The notes beneath the pieces are model-generated. The model was not told the DNA's origin. It saw nothing but the letters and a program-made list of their open reading frames with translations, and made no database searches. Made by a program: the position numbers and the translations under genes. Positions 10,164 through 19,628 of a stretch of DNA of 64,000 nucleotides are shown in pieces (within the stretch, counting starts at the first letter, position 1; every line of letters begins with the position of its first letter). The DNA comes from Gillisella terrae (lineage in GTDB: Bacteria > Pseudomonadota > Alphaproteobacteria > Rhizobiales > Rhizobiaceae): contig NZ_SSOA01000005.1 of NCBI RefSeq assembly GCF_004801395.1, forward strand, positions 1 through 64,000, read 5' to 3'.

Positions 10164-11613
10164 GCCGCACGACGGTCACAGGCAGGCCGCCCTCGGGCCG
10201 CAAGGTCAATCTGCAAACGGGTGTCACTTTATAGCCCTTACGGATACGCACTTTGAAATTTTGCGCCAGAATGGCAAGGCACAAGACGGCTTCCGCCAGT
10301 CCGAAATTCATGCCGGGGCAAATGCGTGGCCCCGCAGAAAAGGGGATATAGGAGTAAGGCTCAGGCTTGGCGCCGTTTAAAAAGCGCTCAGGCATGAAAT
10401 GGGTCGGCCGATCCCAAAGATCTTTGGCCCGATGAAGCAGCCAGGGCGCAATCATGATCAAAGCCCCCTTTTCAACCGGGATATCCTCGATCATATCCGC
10501 CTCTTTTGCCTGCCGGGGCAGTAAGGGCACTGGCGGATAAAGCCGCATGGCTTCCATGACAATGGCCTGACACCAGTCAAGCTGATCGAGATCAGCCAAG
10601 GTTGCGGGCCGATCACCACACACGCGGTGCAATTCTTCGTGCAGCGCCTCTTCGACCCAAGGTGAATTGGCCAGAAGATACCATATCCAGGTCAGCGTGG
10701 TGGCCGTTGTTTCATGACCGGCCATGAAAATGGTTGCCGCCTCATTGCGCAGTGCCGTCACATCAAGCCCAAGTTCGGGGTTGCGCTTATTGCGCTTCAC
10801 CAACAGGTCAACCATCGAGCCCGCATCGCCGCTTCCTTCGAGGTGGGCGTTGACCACATCCTCAATCACCTTATGCACCTGATGAATAGCTGTGCGGCGG
10901 GCGGGTGTCAGACGCAGCGCGCTCCCCTCGTCGTTGCCGAGGAAATATCCCAGATTGAAGCTGTCGATTGTCTTTTGATAAAGGGTAAAGCCATCAATGA
11001 CCTGGCGTGCGGCGGCGGCACCCAGATTGCGGCCAAACACCGCACGGCTGATGATTTCAGCCGTCAATTCTGCCATTTCGCCAACCATCTCAAATTCATG
11101 ACCATCGGGCAACGCCCGCCAGCGCTCGGCCAGCGCAAGTGCAACCGCTTCCATGCTGGGGGCAAATTCAGGCAGGCGCTTCTTTGCGACAATATCGGCC
11201 ACCAAAGGCCGCCGCCTTTGCCACGTTGCGCCATCGCTGATGAAAAGCCCATCGCCCAGAAGCAACTCCAGAGCCCGCCGCATCTGCGGGCTCTTTCGCT
11301 CATAATTGTCGTGCTTTGTGGCAAAGACATATTTGACGCTCTCGGGCGTATTGGCAAATACCACTTGCCGTCCGAGAATCTTGAAGGTGTCGAGGCCTGA
11401 CTGATAATATTCCTCAACCCAATTGCCAATCAGGCTATAGCGTGCGCCCAGCACAATCTTCATGATATTGGGGTCTTTTTTCAAAGGCAGCGGATGCGCC
11501 GCTTCGAAAAAATCGTCACCCCGATTTTCAATGACCGGAGCGGGATTGTATAAGCCAAAATACATTGAGACACCGAACAAATGCTTTGCCGCGCCCATTT
11601 GCGCCAGGACCAA
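10159..11613 (-). CDS. Cytochrome P450 (fatty-acid hydroxylase-like)
   Basis: About 484 residues from a TTG at 11613; ATG at 11598 or 11565 are alternatives and no clear ribosome site decides. It shows the I-helix AGHETTATT, the K-helix ExxR (EAMRLYPP) and the heme loop FSAGPRICPG with the thiolate Cys near 432. The AGHETT helix and ExxRLYPP fit the CYP4/CYP102-like group that hydroxylates long acyl chains. No reductase domain is fused and no ferredoxin lies nearby, so electrons must come from elsewhere. It lies between an acyltransferase (same strand) and a divergent Rieske oxygenase in the capsule locus, so hydroxylation of the RkpA/RkpG lipid is the simplest role. Confidence 0.88.
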   Translation of the reverse strand: MVLAQMGAAKHLFGVSMYFGLYNPAPVIENRGDDFFEAAHPLPLKKDPNIMKIVLGARYSLIGNWVEEYYQSGLDTFKILGRQVVFANTPESVKYVFATKHDNYERKSPQMRRALELLLGDGLFISDGATWQRRRPLVADIVAKKRLPEFAPSMEAVALALAERWRALPDGHEFEMVGEMAELTAEIISRAVFGRNLGAAAARQVIDGFTLYQKTIDSFNLGYFLGNDEGSALRLTPARRTAIHQVHKVIEDVVNAHLEGSGDAGSMVDLLVKRNKRNPELGLDVTALRNEAATIFMAGHETTATTLTWIWYLLANSPWVEEALHEELHRVCGDRPATLADLDQLDWCQAIVMEAMRLYPPVPLLPRQAKEADMIEDIPVEKGALIMIAPWLLHRAKDLWDRPTHFMPERFLNGAKPEPYSYIPFSAGPRICPGMNFGLAEAVLCLAILAQNFKVRIRKGYKVTPVCRLTLRPEGGLPVTVVRR

Positions 11614-11839
11614 TTCATGCTCTCTATAATGGGATCAATGGGCATTGTCATTTCAGAACATCAATCTTGATCAACTTTTACTGATAAACCGGTTGGGACC
11701 GTGGCGCGAACAATACACGGCTGGACAATCACACTTCGATGGAACTTGTCTCTGGAAATTGGTGTTCTTTTGGTGGAATATAAATCTTATATTCAAGCAA
11801 TTTACCGCGATGCGGTAAGCAATAGGCAGGCGGTTTCAT

Positions 11840-12997
11840 TTGCAGCAACACTCTCACGGAAATACCGCCACCTGGGTCGCCGCCGCTGTTTCCAAGCAAG
11901 CGTTCGATCATGAGCAGGAGCAGATTTCAAAAGTCTGGAACCTGGTTGGGTATCTGTCCGACATTCCAAAGACCGGCGACTGGTTCACCACCACGCTTGG
12001 ACAATATTCAATCTTCGTCCAGCGCGATGAGGACCGTATTGTTGCCTTTGAGAACAAATGCGCCCATCGATTTTATCCCCTGCGCAATGCCAAAAAAGGC
12101 AATGGTCCTATCGTCTGTGGTTTCCATCATTGGCGCTTCAATATGAGCGGCGAGGCCATCGGCATCCCCAAGAGTATTGCTCTGTTTGGCGGCAAACCGC
12201 GCGAGGTTTGCAAAAGGCTCACCACGCTGGAGGTCGAAACCTGCGGCGAGTTGATTTTCGCGCGTTTTCCCAATCCCACCCATCAGGAAACATTGGCGGA
12301 ATTTCTTGGCGACGGTTATGGGTTGATTGCCGCCCTTGGCTCACCACGCATCAAGCCTTACCGCTTTGAGCAGGATGTGCCAACCCATTGGAAATTTCTG
12401 CATCACATCAGCCTTGACGATTACCATCCGGTGGCCGTCCATCCCGATACATTTGGTAAAAATGGTTATCTCAAGCCGGAAACCGTGCAGTATTTCCGGT
12501 TTGGGCGCCACAGTGCGTTTTTTCACACCTCTGAGACGGTCTCGCTTTCTGAAGTCTCGGCAGCCTGCGCCGACAAGACGTTTCAGCCAAGGCACTATAT
12601 GATCGTCAATATTTTCCCGAATTTCTTGATTTCCTGCTATGATGCCAAGGATATATTTGGCGTCAACCATTGGTATGCCAGCGCAATACGCTATAGAGCG
12701 CTCTCGCCCAGCAGAACCATGGTGGAAAGCTGGCTATACCCCACCCTTTTTGATGAGGCCAAGACGCGCATGAGCATTGCTTTGCGCCCGATGGTCGATC
12801 GCTTCATGCCGCCTATTGTTGCCTTTTTCGCCAAAAAAATCATGCGGGAAGACAATGAAATCTGTGCCGGCCTGCAAGCAACGGCTCATCAAATTCGCGA
12901 GGAGCAACTTCTGGGCGCTTTTGAGCACAGAATTGGCTGGTTTGAGGAGGCCTATGCGGATCTGCTTGGCCATGAAGCGCCGCCCAGCCACGAATAA
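11840..12997 (+). CDS. Rieske-type non-heme iron oxygenase
   Basis: 385 residues from a TTG at 11840 with AGGCGG upstream; no in-frame ATG precedes the Rieske domain. The 2Fe-2S site is Cys74-x-His76 and Cys93-x2-His96. The mononuclear iron site is DDYHPVAVH with His196 and His201 plus Asp193 or Asp194. Length and single-chain build match alpha subunits of ring-hydroxylating or lipid/choline-type monooxygenases. It is transcribed away from the P450 across a 226-base shared promoter region and ends ten bases from the converging kpsS-like gene. With the P450 it suggests oxidative tailoring of the capsule lipid, though an unrelated substrate cannot be excluded. Confidence 0.85.
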   Translation: MQQHSHGNTATWVAAAVSKQAFDHEQEQISKVWNLVGYLSDIPKTGDWFTTTLGQYSIFVQRDEDRIVAFENKCAHRFYPLRNAKKGNGPIVCGFHHWRFNMSGEAIGIPKSIALFGGKPREVCKRLTTLEVETCGELIFARFPNPTHQETLAEFLGDGYGLIAALGSPRIKPYRFEQDVPTHWKFLHHISLDDYHPVAVHPDTFGKNGYLKPETVQYFRFGRHSAFFHTSETVSLSEVSAACADKTFQPRHYMIVNIFPNFLISCYDAKDIFGVNHWYASAIRYRALSPSRTMVESWLYPTLFDEAKTRMSIALRPMVDRFMPPIVAFFAKKIMREDNEICAGLQATAHQIREEQLLGAFEHRIGWFEEAYADLLGHEAPPSHE

Positions 12998-13007
12998 AGC
13001 CTGAGGC

Positions 13008-14327
13008 TCAGAAGCGCTTATCTCGCCGTGTCTTGTCGAACACGCCGATGTCCTTTGCCTTTTTCATGCGGGCTCGAGCGGCAGATTCCGCATCTGGCAG
13101 GGCAATCAGATCATCTTCCAGTCTTTGAATGATGGTTTTGATGGCAGCCTCCCTGCCCTGCTTGTCGTAAAAACTGCCTTTTATCTGGATTGTTGCGGCC
13201 AGAAGCTTGATAAAATCATCACGCAGGCTGGTATCGATTGCCTCCGGCGCTTGCCAGAACGTGTCGAGACCTGCCTGATGGGTCATGCCGGGAATGTCGT
13301 AAATTGCGATTCCCAACACTTTCATGGGACAATCGACGCGAAGAGCGTGAAGACCAACAGTCGAGTTGACTGTCACACAGCCTTTGGCCACTCTCAACAT
13401 GGCATAGAGATCGCCACCATCGATGCAGACAACCCGATCACCGATACCATGGGTTTGGGCGGCTTTTGCAATCCGTGCAGGCCAATTCTCCCCGCCATTG
13501 TCATGCGGGTGCTGCTTGAAAACCAGCTTTGCTTCAGTCGCCGCATGGGTCGCAAAAGAGGCAACAACGAGATCAATCATTTCGCCAAGGTGGCGAAAGG
13601 GCGAATTGTCTTTTATTTGTTTGTCGCCCTGAAGCTGCAACGCGACGACAAAAAAATCGTGACCTTCGCGGATCAAATCGTCAGTGATGGCATTTGCCTG
13701 CGCATTGCGTTCTGCCTTGCCAAACAGGTGGTAAAGCCCCGTGAAGTTTTCGGCAAAAAGATCGTAATAGCGGCCGGATTTGTAGAAGGGAAATAGCGGT
13801 CGGTAGAGATAGTTGAAACCATGATACATGATTTCATTGAATATTTCCCATGCAAACCCATGGCGATAGCGGGTTTCCAGATCAACGTCCGGGCAGGTTT
13901 TGGCCAATGCGCGAATATCGTCGGGCCTGGCCGGGAAGAAGGAGAAGACGCCCATGCCCCATCGTTCAAAGGTGATCCAGTCGGGCCGCAAATAGCCATT
14001 TTCGATGGCGATGGCATTCACGCCAAGCTCGCGACACACATCCTGAGCCACAACGTGATAGGGCTGACGGTCTGCATAATACAGGACATCGGTGATCTTG
14101 TTCTTGAGCATGAAATTTCTCAGGAACGCGGCCCAGCGTGAAAAGCGACCGCGATAACTGACTCCTCCCCTTCGAAACCACCAGAGCTGATCTCCCAAAG
14201 CGACATGAATTTTGAAAGTGCTGTGTCCGTTTTTTTCAAGTGCATTGGCCAGATCGCGCCAGAACGCACTGGTTGGCCCTTGTAAAAATAGAACTCTGCG
14301 TGTCGATGCCATGTCATTCGCTGTCAT
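13008..14327 (-). CDS. rkpJ: KpsS/RkpJ-like capsule beta-Kdo transferase
   Basis: 439 residues of the KpsS/LipB capsule polysaccharide family. Visible family marks are the start VLFLQGPTSAFW, WWFRRGG, IENGYLRPDW, KQHPHD and the STVGLHAL block near residue 320. KpsS adds the first beta-Kdo to the lipid that anchors group 2 capsules, and the rhizobial homologue RkpJ is encoded in the rkp-1 region with rkpA and rkpG. The gene is alone on the minus strand and converges on the Rieske gene. The start chosen is the first ATG (14325-14327); another ATG five codons later is possible. Confidence 0.85.
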   Translation of the reverse strand: MTANDMASTRRVLFLQGPTSAFWRDLANALEKNGHSTFKIHVALGDQLWWFRRGGVSYRGRFSRWAAFLRNFMLKNKITDVLYYADRQPYHVVAQDVCRELGVNAIAIENGYLRPDWITFERWGMGVFSFFPARPDDIRALAKTCPDVDLETRYRHGFAWEIFNEIMYHGFNYLYRPLFPFYKSGRYYDLFAENFTGLYHLFGKAERNAQANAITDDLIREGHDFFVVALQLQGDKQIKDNSPFRHLGEMIDLVVASFATHAATEAKLVFKQHPHDNGGENWPARIAKAAQTHGIGDRVVCIDGGDLYAMLRVAKGCVTVNSTVGLHALRVDCPMKVLGIAIYDIPGMTHQAGLDTFWQAPEAIDTSLRDDFIKLLAATIQIKGSFYDKQGREAAIKTIIQRLEDDLIALPDAESAARARMKKAKDIGVFDKTRRDKRF

Positions 14328-14560
14328 TGAGATCGATCTGTTCGATCATTTGAAAAAGAGCGTGTTCTTTGCACCAACCTGATACCCGAGTCTGAAAAAA
14401 AGCGAAGAGCTATAGAGCAACACCAACAATTTTTACGGCCATAATCTGATTTAGAAGGCCCGGATTGAGGGAAATGGCATCGCATACGTTGATTGGTGGC
14501 GACTCTCGTTGTAGGTTGCCGCCGCGCGCGAACATGCCGCGAGATCTAAAAGGAACTAAA

Positions 14561-14764
14561 ATGGCGACCGGTACGGTTAAGTTTTTCAATGATGAAAAGG
14601 GCTTTGGCTTCATCACCCCCGAAAATGGCGGCACGGATGTGTTCGTTCACATCTCTGCTTTGCCGCAGGGTTCTTCGCTCAGAGATGGCGACAAGGTTAG
14701 CTTCGAAATCGGCCAAGACCGTAAAACCGGCAAGTCCAAGGCCGAGAACGTAAGCATCCTCTAA
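14561..14764 (+). CDS. cspA: Cold-shock protein (CspA family)
   Basis: 67 residues, [20 protein letters not shown], with both RNA-binding motifs (KGFGFI and VFVHIS) of the single-domain OB-fold cold-shock proteins. The ATG at 14561 has AGGA ten bases upstream. The ~230-base gap before it probably carries the promoter and a long 5' leader, as is usual for csp genes. A hairpin at 14818-14853 follows the stop. Confidence 0.95.
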   Translation: MATGTVKFFNDEKGFGFITPENGGTDVFVHISALPQGSSLRDGDKVSFEIGQDRKTGKSKAENVSIL

Positions 14765-14817
14765 GCATAGAACATGTGCTAGTTTGTTTGTGAATTCGGG
14801 CAGGTTAGTAGTGTTTC

Positions 14818-14858
14818 GAGGCTGGCAGATTTTATCAATGAATCTGCCGCCTCAGCTT
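14818..14858 (+). terminator. Probable terminator after the cold-shock gene
   Basis: GAGGC-T-GGCAGATT, a nine-base loop, then AATCTGCC-GCCTC: a 13-bp stem with one bulged base, followed by AGCTTTT. It sits 54 bases after the csp stop. From here to 15041 I see no gene; a short reading frame on the minus strand (LNNLGKELAETLLAFG) could be a relic but matches nothing I recognise. Confidence 0.6.
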
Positions 14859-15041
14859 TTAAGTTTGCGGTGTCTTTCACCGCTGAAAATATCTAAAACG
14901 TGCGTTGTGGCTCCACGCGAAAACTGTCGCTTTCGCCGGGAGCAAGCTCCAAAGGCCAGCAAAGTCTCGGCAAGCTCCTTGCCAAGATTGTTGAGCGAAA
15001 GCCGATAGCAGGTCAGTGCGGATTGGCCATCATTTCATAAA

Positions 15042-15729
15042 GGTTCCTCTGCAATCCTTCTGCTCACCTGAGGGCGTCATAGGTGTCATCAGATTTCCAG
15101 ATTACAGACCGAGCTTTGCGCGTATGATCAGTTTCAAAGGCAGCCATTACCCGAAGACGTGATTTTGTACGCGGTGTTTTTCTACATCCGATATGCCGTT
15201 TCGTATCGTGAGCTGGAAGAGATTATGACGGAGCGCGGCCTCAAAGTCGATCATGCGACATTGAACAGATGGGGTGTGAAATATTCACCCCTGATAGCCC
15301 GTGATGCCCATTGGCGGAAATCAACGACCAACAGCGCGTGGCGAATGGACGCGACGTGCATCAAGATCAAGGTTAAGTAGACCTATCTCTACAGAACGGT
15401 GCCAACCTTGCCGGATTGCAAAACATGAACTGGTTGTTGCTGTTCCACGCCTGGTTCCGGCTGATCGAGATTATCCAGATCAAATATCTCAACAACATCA
15501 TTGAGCAGGATCATCGATTTATCAAGAAGCTGACGCTACCGATGAGGGGCTTCAAATGCTTTTATCAGCATCGGCTAGATTGGATGGAATCGAGGTCGCC
15601 GATATGATCAGAAAGGGCAAATTCCAAACAGTAGACCCCTCCGCCTTTTAGCAATTTGCTGCACTCGCTGCATAACTGCGCCCGGCGATAGCCACACCGG
15701 CGATCATTTCAAAAATTTGCGACGGATCC
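15042..15729 (+). mobile_element. IS6-like element, decayed internally deleted copy 1
   Basis: About 688 bases bounded by imperfect inverted ends (left GGTTCCTCTGCAAT at 15042, right end reading GGATCCGTCGCAAATTTTT on the minus strand to 15729). It is about 95% identical by eye to the copy at 32783-33469 and in the same orientation. An IS6 element is normally about 0.8 kb or more; here roughly 200 bases of the transposase middle are missing. It lies at the border between the capsule/csp region and the aromatic operon. Confidence 0.8.
15124..15651 (+). pseudogene. Broken IS6-family transposase
   Basis: In pieces it reads FKGSHYPK, then after a frameshift near 15158 VILYAVFFYIRYAVSYRELEEI and VDHATLNRWGVKYSP, then WRMDATCIKIKVK. 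A stop (TAG) follows where the family continues WTYLYR. A large deletion then leads to IKYLNNIIEQDHRFIKKL, MRGFK and MIRKG, the usual C terminus. The DDE core is therefore destroyed. The same frameshift and deletion are in the copy at 32865-33391, so the element was already dead before it was copied. Confidence 0.85.
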
Positions 15730-15792
15730 ATATCGGGTTCCAGTCAAAAACTGAAACCCGAACTCTTAACGGACGGAGGGCGTAGAGCCGCG

Positions 15793-16641
15793 TTAAGCGG
15801 CCTCATCCTCAATTGGATTACGCAGGATGCCGAGCTTGTCGATTTCCACTTCAACGATATCGCCGGGTTTCATCCACAGTGGCGGAGTGCGCTTTGCGCC
15901 AACGCCACCGGGGGTTCCGCTGACGATCACGTCGCCAGCTTCGAGCCGGGTGAAGGTCGAGCAATATTCGATCTGGCGGGCAATATCGAAAATCATCTGC
16001 CCAAAGGTGGCTTCTTGCACGACCGTGCCGTTCAGGCGCGTTTGCAGACGCAGATCGTCAAGCGGTCCCAATTCGTCCGGTGTCATCATCCATGGTCCGA
16101 ATGCACCCGTATCGGGGAAGTTCTTGCCCGGTGTGAACTGGTGGGTGTGGCGCTGAAAGTCGCGTATGCTGCCATCATTGTAGCAAGCATAGCCGGCCAC
16201 ATGGCTCATGGCATCTTCTTGTGAGATATAGCGACCTGGCTTGCCGATGATCACCGCCAGTTCGCCTTCGTAATCGAGGTCTGTGGACACTTTGGGCCGG
16301 ATGATGGGCTGAAGATGGCCGGTTTGGCTATTGGCATAACGGGCAAAAATGGTGGGGTTTTCCACCTCGGAACGCCCGGTTTCCTTGCGGTGCATTTCAT
16401 AGTTCAGCCCGACGCAGAGGATTTTGTCTGGATTGCCAATCACCGGCAACCATGTGACGGCATCCAGCGGTGTGGCGACAGCGGAGGCCGCAGCCTCGGC
16501 CACGCCATCAAGACCTGCGGTCACAGCGGCTTTGAGGTCGGCGTAACGGGTTTTGAGAACGGTGCCGACATCCAGAAATTCATCGCCTTTAACGATGCCC
16601 CAAGTGGTTTTTCCGGCAATGCTGACGGTGGATAATCTCAT
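15793..16641 (-). CDS. Fumarylacetoacetate hydrolase-family protein
   Basis: 282 residues with the FAH fold marks: ILCVGLNYEMH, then the metal-binding acidic residues in DLDYEGELAVIIG and a following D-G-S-x-R-D, and GTPGGVGAKRTPPLWMKPGD near the C terminus. Members hydrolyse C-C bonds in acylpyruvates or act as hydratases and decarboxylases of ring-cleavage products. It is last in the minus-strand operon 21570-15793, 33 bases after the MFS gene, where it would take the product of the extradiol dioxygenase in place of an MhpC-type hydrolase. The exact substrate is unknown. Confidence 0.85.
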   Translation of the reverse strand: MRLSTVSIAGKTTWGIVKGDEFLDVGTVLKTRYADLKAAVTAGLDGVAEAAASAVATPLDAVTWLPVIGNPDKILCVGLNYEMHRKETGRSEVENPTIFARYANSQTGHLQPIIRPKVSTDLDYEGELAVIIGKPGRYISQEDAMSHVAGYACYNDGSIRDFQRHTHQFTPGKNFPDTGAFGPWMMTPDELGPLDDLRLQTRLNGTVVQEATFGQMIFDIARQIEYCSTFTRLEAGDVIVSGTPGGVGAKRTPPLWMKPGDIVEVEIDKLGILRNPIEDEAA

Positions 16642-16674
16642 TATGCGTCTCCTGTCATGAGAAGGAAGAAGCCT

Positions 16675-17973
16675 TCAGGCTTCCTGTGTGCGTGTGGAAA
16701 AACGGGTGAGTTGGCCAAAGCGCGCGATGGTGCGTTCCGGGAAAATCAGGGCGAAGGCAGAGACCGCGCCGATCAGCAGAATGCCAGCAGTAAACAGCAT
16801 GGCATTGTCATAGCCTTGAGTGAGGTGCTCCGGGCCTGCGGCCTGTACAATCATGCCAGTGACGGCATTGGAGGCGAGGCCCGAAATGGCGTTGGCAGAA
16901 TAGATCACCACAATCAGACGTCCGCGCTGAACCGCAGGTGCAACGGCACCCAGCGTGATCGGGCCATAAATCGTCGTCAGGCTCGGTGCTGCAAAGGCAA
17001 TGGCCACCAGCGCCAGCTGCAAGGGACCGCTGGTGTAGACCGAGCCAACCAGTGCCAGTCCAGCGAACAACAGGGCATAGCCGGAGGCACTGCCAAGGGC
17101 TGTGCGTTTGCTGACGCCTTTTTGCAGCATGCGTTGGGCAACCCAGGAGCCAAGCAGCAGAAGCGGCGATTGGAAGATATAGACCGCCGAAATGATCGAG
17201 CCGGTCTGGCTCTGCGAATAGCCAAGCCCCTGTTGCAGGAAGGGCGGAAGCCATGTGGCCGACATGCCGACAATCCAATAGGACATGGTGGACATGATGA
17301 TCACACCGATGACAGTCGGGTCGAGCCAGAGATTGCGGGCAGGCACAGGCGCTTGATCGCTCAGACCTGTCTCTTTGTGGCTTTCCTTGGCATAGGGGCC
17401 TTCGCCACCCACCATCAACCAGCAGGCAATCCACACCAGACCAATCACGCCACAAAACAGGAAGCCAGAGCGCCAGCCGTGGTTGACGATGATATAGGTG
17501 AGGATCGGGCCACCCGCCAAAAGGCCAACGCTGATGCCTTGCACGACAATGGCGCTCGGCACGCTGCGCTTTTGTGGGTGAAACCAGTTTTGGCAGGCAT
17601 GCAACGCCGTTGGCAGGCCGGGGCCTTCACCAAGACCGAGCAGAATACGGCAACCGATCAGAACGGTGATGGAGCTGCTGAAGAAGATCGGAATCTGTGA
17701 CACCGACCAGATCAGGGCGAGGATGACCAAAATCCATTTGACGGGAATGCGACCAATCACAAATAGCCCGACAAGCACGCCGGAAATGGAGAACAACAGG
17801 AAGAAACTGCTGCCGATCAGACCGAATTGCTGGGGGGTAATGCCCAGTTCCTTCATCATCGGCACGGCAGAAAGACCAAAGACGAGCTTGTCGAAGAAAT
17901 TCAACGTCTGGAACAGAAAAAGCATCAGCAGGACCATATAAGGTCTTAAAGTGCCCGGTGTTGTTTCGGTCAT
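16675..17973 (-). CDS. MFS transporter, anion:cation symporter type
   Basis: 432 residues with about 12 hydrophobic segments. The ATG at 17973 has GGGAGGAAATC directly upstream, which decides it over a longer frame starting at 18027. The N-terminal FFDKLVFGLSA and the LGLGEGPGLPTALHACQNWF block are typical of the ACS family (hydroxylated aromatic acids, galactonate, glucarate). In this operon it most likely imports the aromatic acid that the monooxygenase and dioxygenase degrade. It is flanked by the FAD monooxygenase upstream (50 bases) and the FAH protein downstream. Confidence 0.88.
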   Translation of the reverse strand: MTETTPGTLRPYMVLLMLFLFQTLNFFDKLVFGLSAVPMMKELGITPQQFGLIGSSFFLLFSISGVLVGLFVIGRIPVKWILVILALIWSVSQIPIFFSSSITVLIGCRILLGLGEGPGLPTALHACQNWFHPQKRSVPSAIVVQGISVGLLAGGPILTYIIVNHGWRSGFLFCGVIGLVWIACWLMVGGEGPYAKESHKETGLSDQAPVPARNLWLDPTVIGVIIMSTMSYWIVGMSATWLPPFLQQGLGYSQSQTGSIISAVYIFQSPLLLLGSWVAQRMLQKGVSKRTALGSASGYALLFAGLALVGSVYTSGPLQLALVAIAFAAPSLTTIYGPITLGAVAPAVQRGRLIVVIYSANAISGLASNAVTGMIVQAAGPEHLTQGYDNAMLFTAGILLIGAVSAFALIFPERTIARFGQLTRFSTRTQEA

Positions 17974-18023
17974 GATTTCCTCCCAGAACCGATGGATGAC
18001 AAGGTGAAGTGGTGTCACGCCTC

Positions 18024-19601
18024 TCAAGCGAGGCGCGTTTGCAGGTCGTCTAAATGTTGACGAAGGGTTGGGATGTCCGCAGCTCCGGCAAAGACATAGT
18101 GATCGGGCCGCACAAGAGCTGCGATGGTGCCGTGGCGATCAAACCAGTTGGCGAGTACGCCGTCCTTTTCATGCATCACGCCGTCGCTGACATCGGCTGA
18201 ACCAGCAGCAGCAATCGTGCAGACTGTGATGCCTTGAGCGGTTTGCGCCAGTGCTTGCGCGTCGTCCGAAGACACTTTTCGACCATCCAGTAGCAGCCGC
18301 CAGTCATGGCCGATCACGCGGTCGAGCAGCACCGTTTCTCCATAGGCAAGAATGGCTGGTTGCGGAAATAGCAGGCCACGGCCCGGCGCGCCTTCTGCAC
18401 CAATCAGGCCTTCCTCGATCGGCGGCACGATTTCCTGGCGGGTGATGGTCGGCGGCTGGCCGCCGCCTTCGCTCAGAATGCGGGCATCGCGCTCGGCAGC
18501 AACACTCGGGTCGCGCTCACAAATCATCTGCCCAATGGCCTTGATCTTGCCGGTCAGGGTGCGGACATGACGCTTGCGCTCCGTGGTATAGCTTTCCAGC
18601 AGGGCATCCGAGGACTGACCTTTGAGAATGCGGTCCAGTCGCCAGACGAGGTTGGACACATCGCGAAGGCCCTGACACATGCCCTGCCCAATGAAAGGCG
18701 GTTGCTGATGGGCCGCATCGCCTGCAATGATCACCCGCCCGCGCCGCCAGTCGTGGGCGACAAGCGCGTGGAAGCGATAGGACGCCGCGCGCCACAAATC
18801 GCCATCTTCGGGTGCCAGCCAGGGGGAGAGAAGCTGCCAGACATTCTCCGGATTTTCCATCTCGCGACCGTCTTCGCCCGGCAGCAGCATGATTTCCCAG
18901 CGGCGGTGGTTTTTTGGGCCAATGATAAAGCTGGTCGGGCGGGCCGGATTGCAAAATTGCGCCGAGGTTTGCGGCAGTTTTTCAAGCGCTGCATCGTGCA
19001 CCTGCACATCCACCACCAGCCATGGCTCGTCAAACACCAGATCTTCCAGCACGATACCAGCAAGCTGGCGCACGGTGCTGGAAGCACCATCACAGCCGAT
19101 GGCGTATTTTGCCGCCACATTGCGCACTTCGCCCTCGCTGCTGCGTAGCGTTGCAACTACCTCATGGCCGGTGTCGGTGAGGTCAATCAGTTCTGTGCCA
19201 AGTTCAATGGTCACCGTGTCCAGACTGTCCGCATGACGGCGCAGCACCTGCTCTACCGGCGGCTGGGTAAAGACCATGCTTGGCGTGTAGCCGAGCGGAT
19301 AAGGCTCAGGCACCATATCAATTCGGCGAATGAGCTGGCCTTGCGCGCCATAATGCTGGGACGCCGTGAAGGGTGCCACAAAGGGCAGCACATCCTCGGC
19401 AATGCCCATATTGTCAAAATGCCGCAGGATTTCGTGGTCAATGGCAATGGCGCGGGGCTTTTCATAAATGCCGGTCATGCGGTCAATGACCAGCACGGAA
19501 TGGCCGCGTTGCCCGAACATGCTTGCTGCCACAGCACCAGCCGGACCAAATCCCACAATCAGGACATCATAACGGTTTGTAATTTCGTGTTTCGTGTTCA
19601 C
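18024..19601 (-). CDS. FAD-dependent aromatic hydroxylase (MhpA-like)
   Basis: 525 residues of the class A flavoprotein monooxygenases: GFGPAGAVAA dinucleotide site near residue 17, the GCDGASS motif, and GDAAHQQPPFIGQG, followed by the C-terminal thioredoxin-like domain seen in the MhpA/PheA group. These enzymes use NAD(P)H and O2 to ortho-hydroxylate phenolic rings and give catechols for extradiol cleavage. The VOC dioxygenase lies just upstream in the operon. I assign the family firmly and the substrate not at all; 3-(3-hydroxyphenyl)propionate is only one possibility. Confidence 0.88.
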   Translation of the reverse strand: MNTKHEITNRYDVLIVGFGPAGAVAASMFGQRGHSVLVIDRMTGIYEKPRAIAIDHEILRHFDNMGIAEDVLPFVAPFTASQHYGAQGQLIRRIDMVPEPYPLGYTPSMVFTQPPVEQVLRRHADSLDTVTIELGTELIDLTDTGHEVVATLRSSEGEVRNVAAKYAIGCDGASSTVRQLAGIVLEDLVFDEPWLVVDVQVHDAALEKLPQTSAQFCNPARPTSFIIGPKNHRRWEIMLLPGEDGREMENPENVWQLLSPWLAPEDGDLWRAASYRFHALVAHDWRRGRVIIAGDAAHQQPPFIGQGMCQGLRDVSNLVWRLDRILKGQSSDALLESYTTERKRHVRTLTGKIKAIGQMICERDPSVAAERDARILSEGGGQPPTITRQEIVPPIEEGLIGAEGAPGRGLLFPQPAILAYGETVLLDRVIGHDWRLLLDGRKVSSDDAQALAQTAQGITVCTIAAAGSADVSDGVMHEKDGVLANWFDRHGTIAALVRPDHYVFAGAADIPTLRQHLDDLQTRLA

Positions 19602-19628
19602 GGAAAATGCCTCTGCAAAGGATAAGGA

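Noticed and set aside
16657-17700. 347-codon plus-strand frame opposite the MFS gene
   Set aside because: Antisense shadow: low-complexity polar composition and no family motif.
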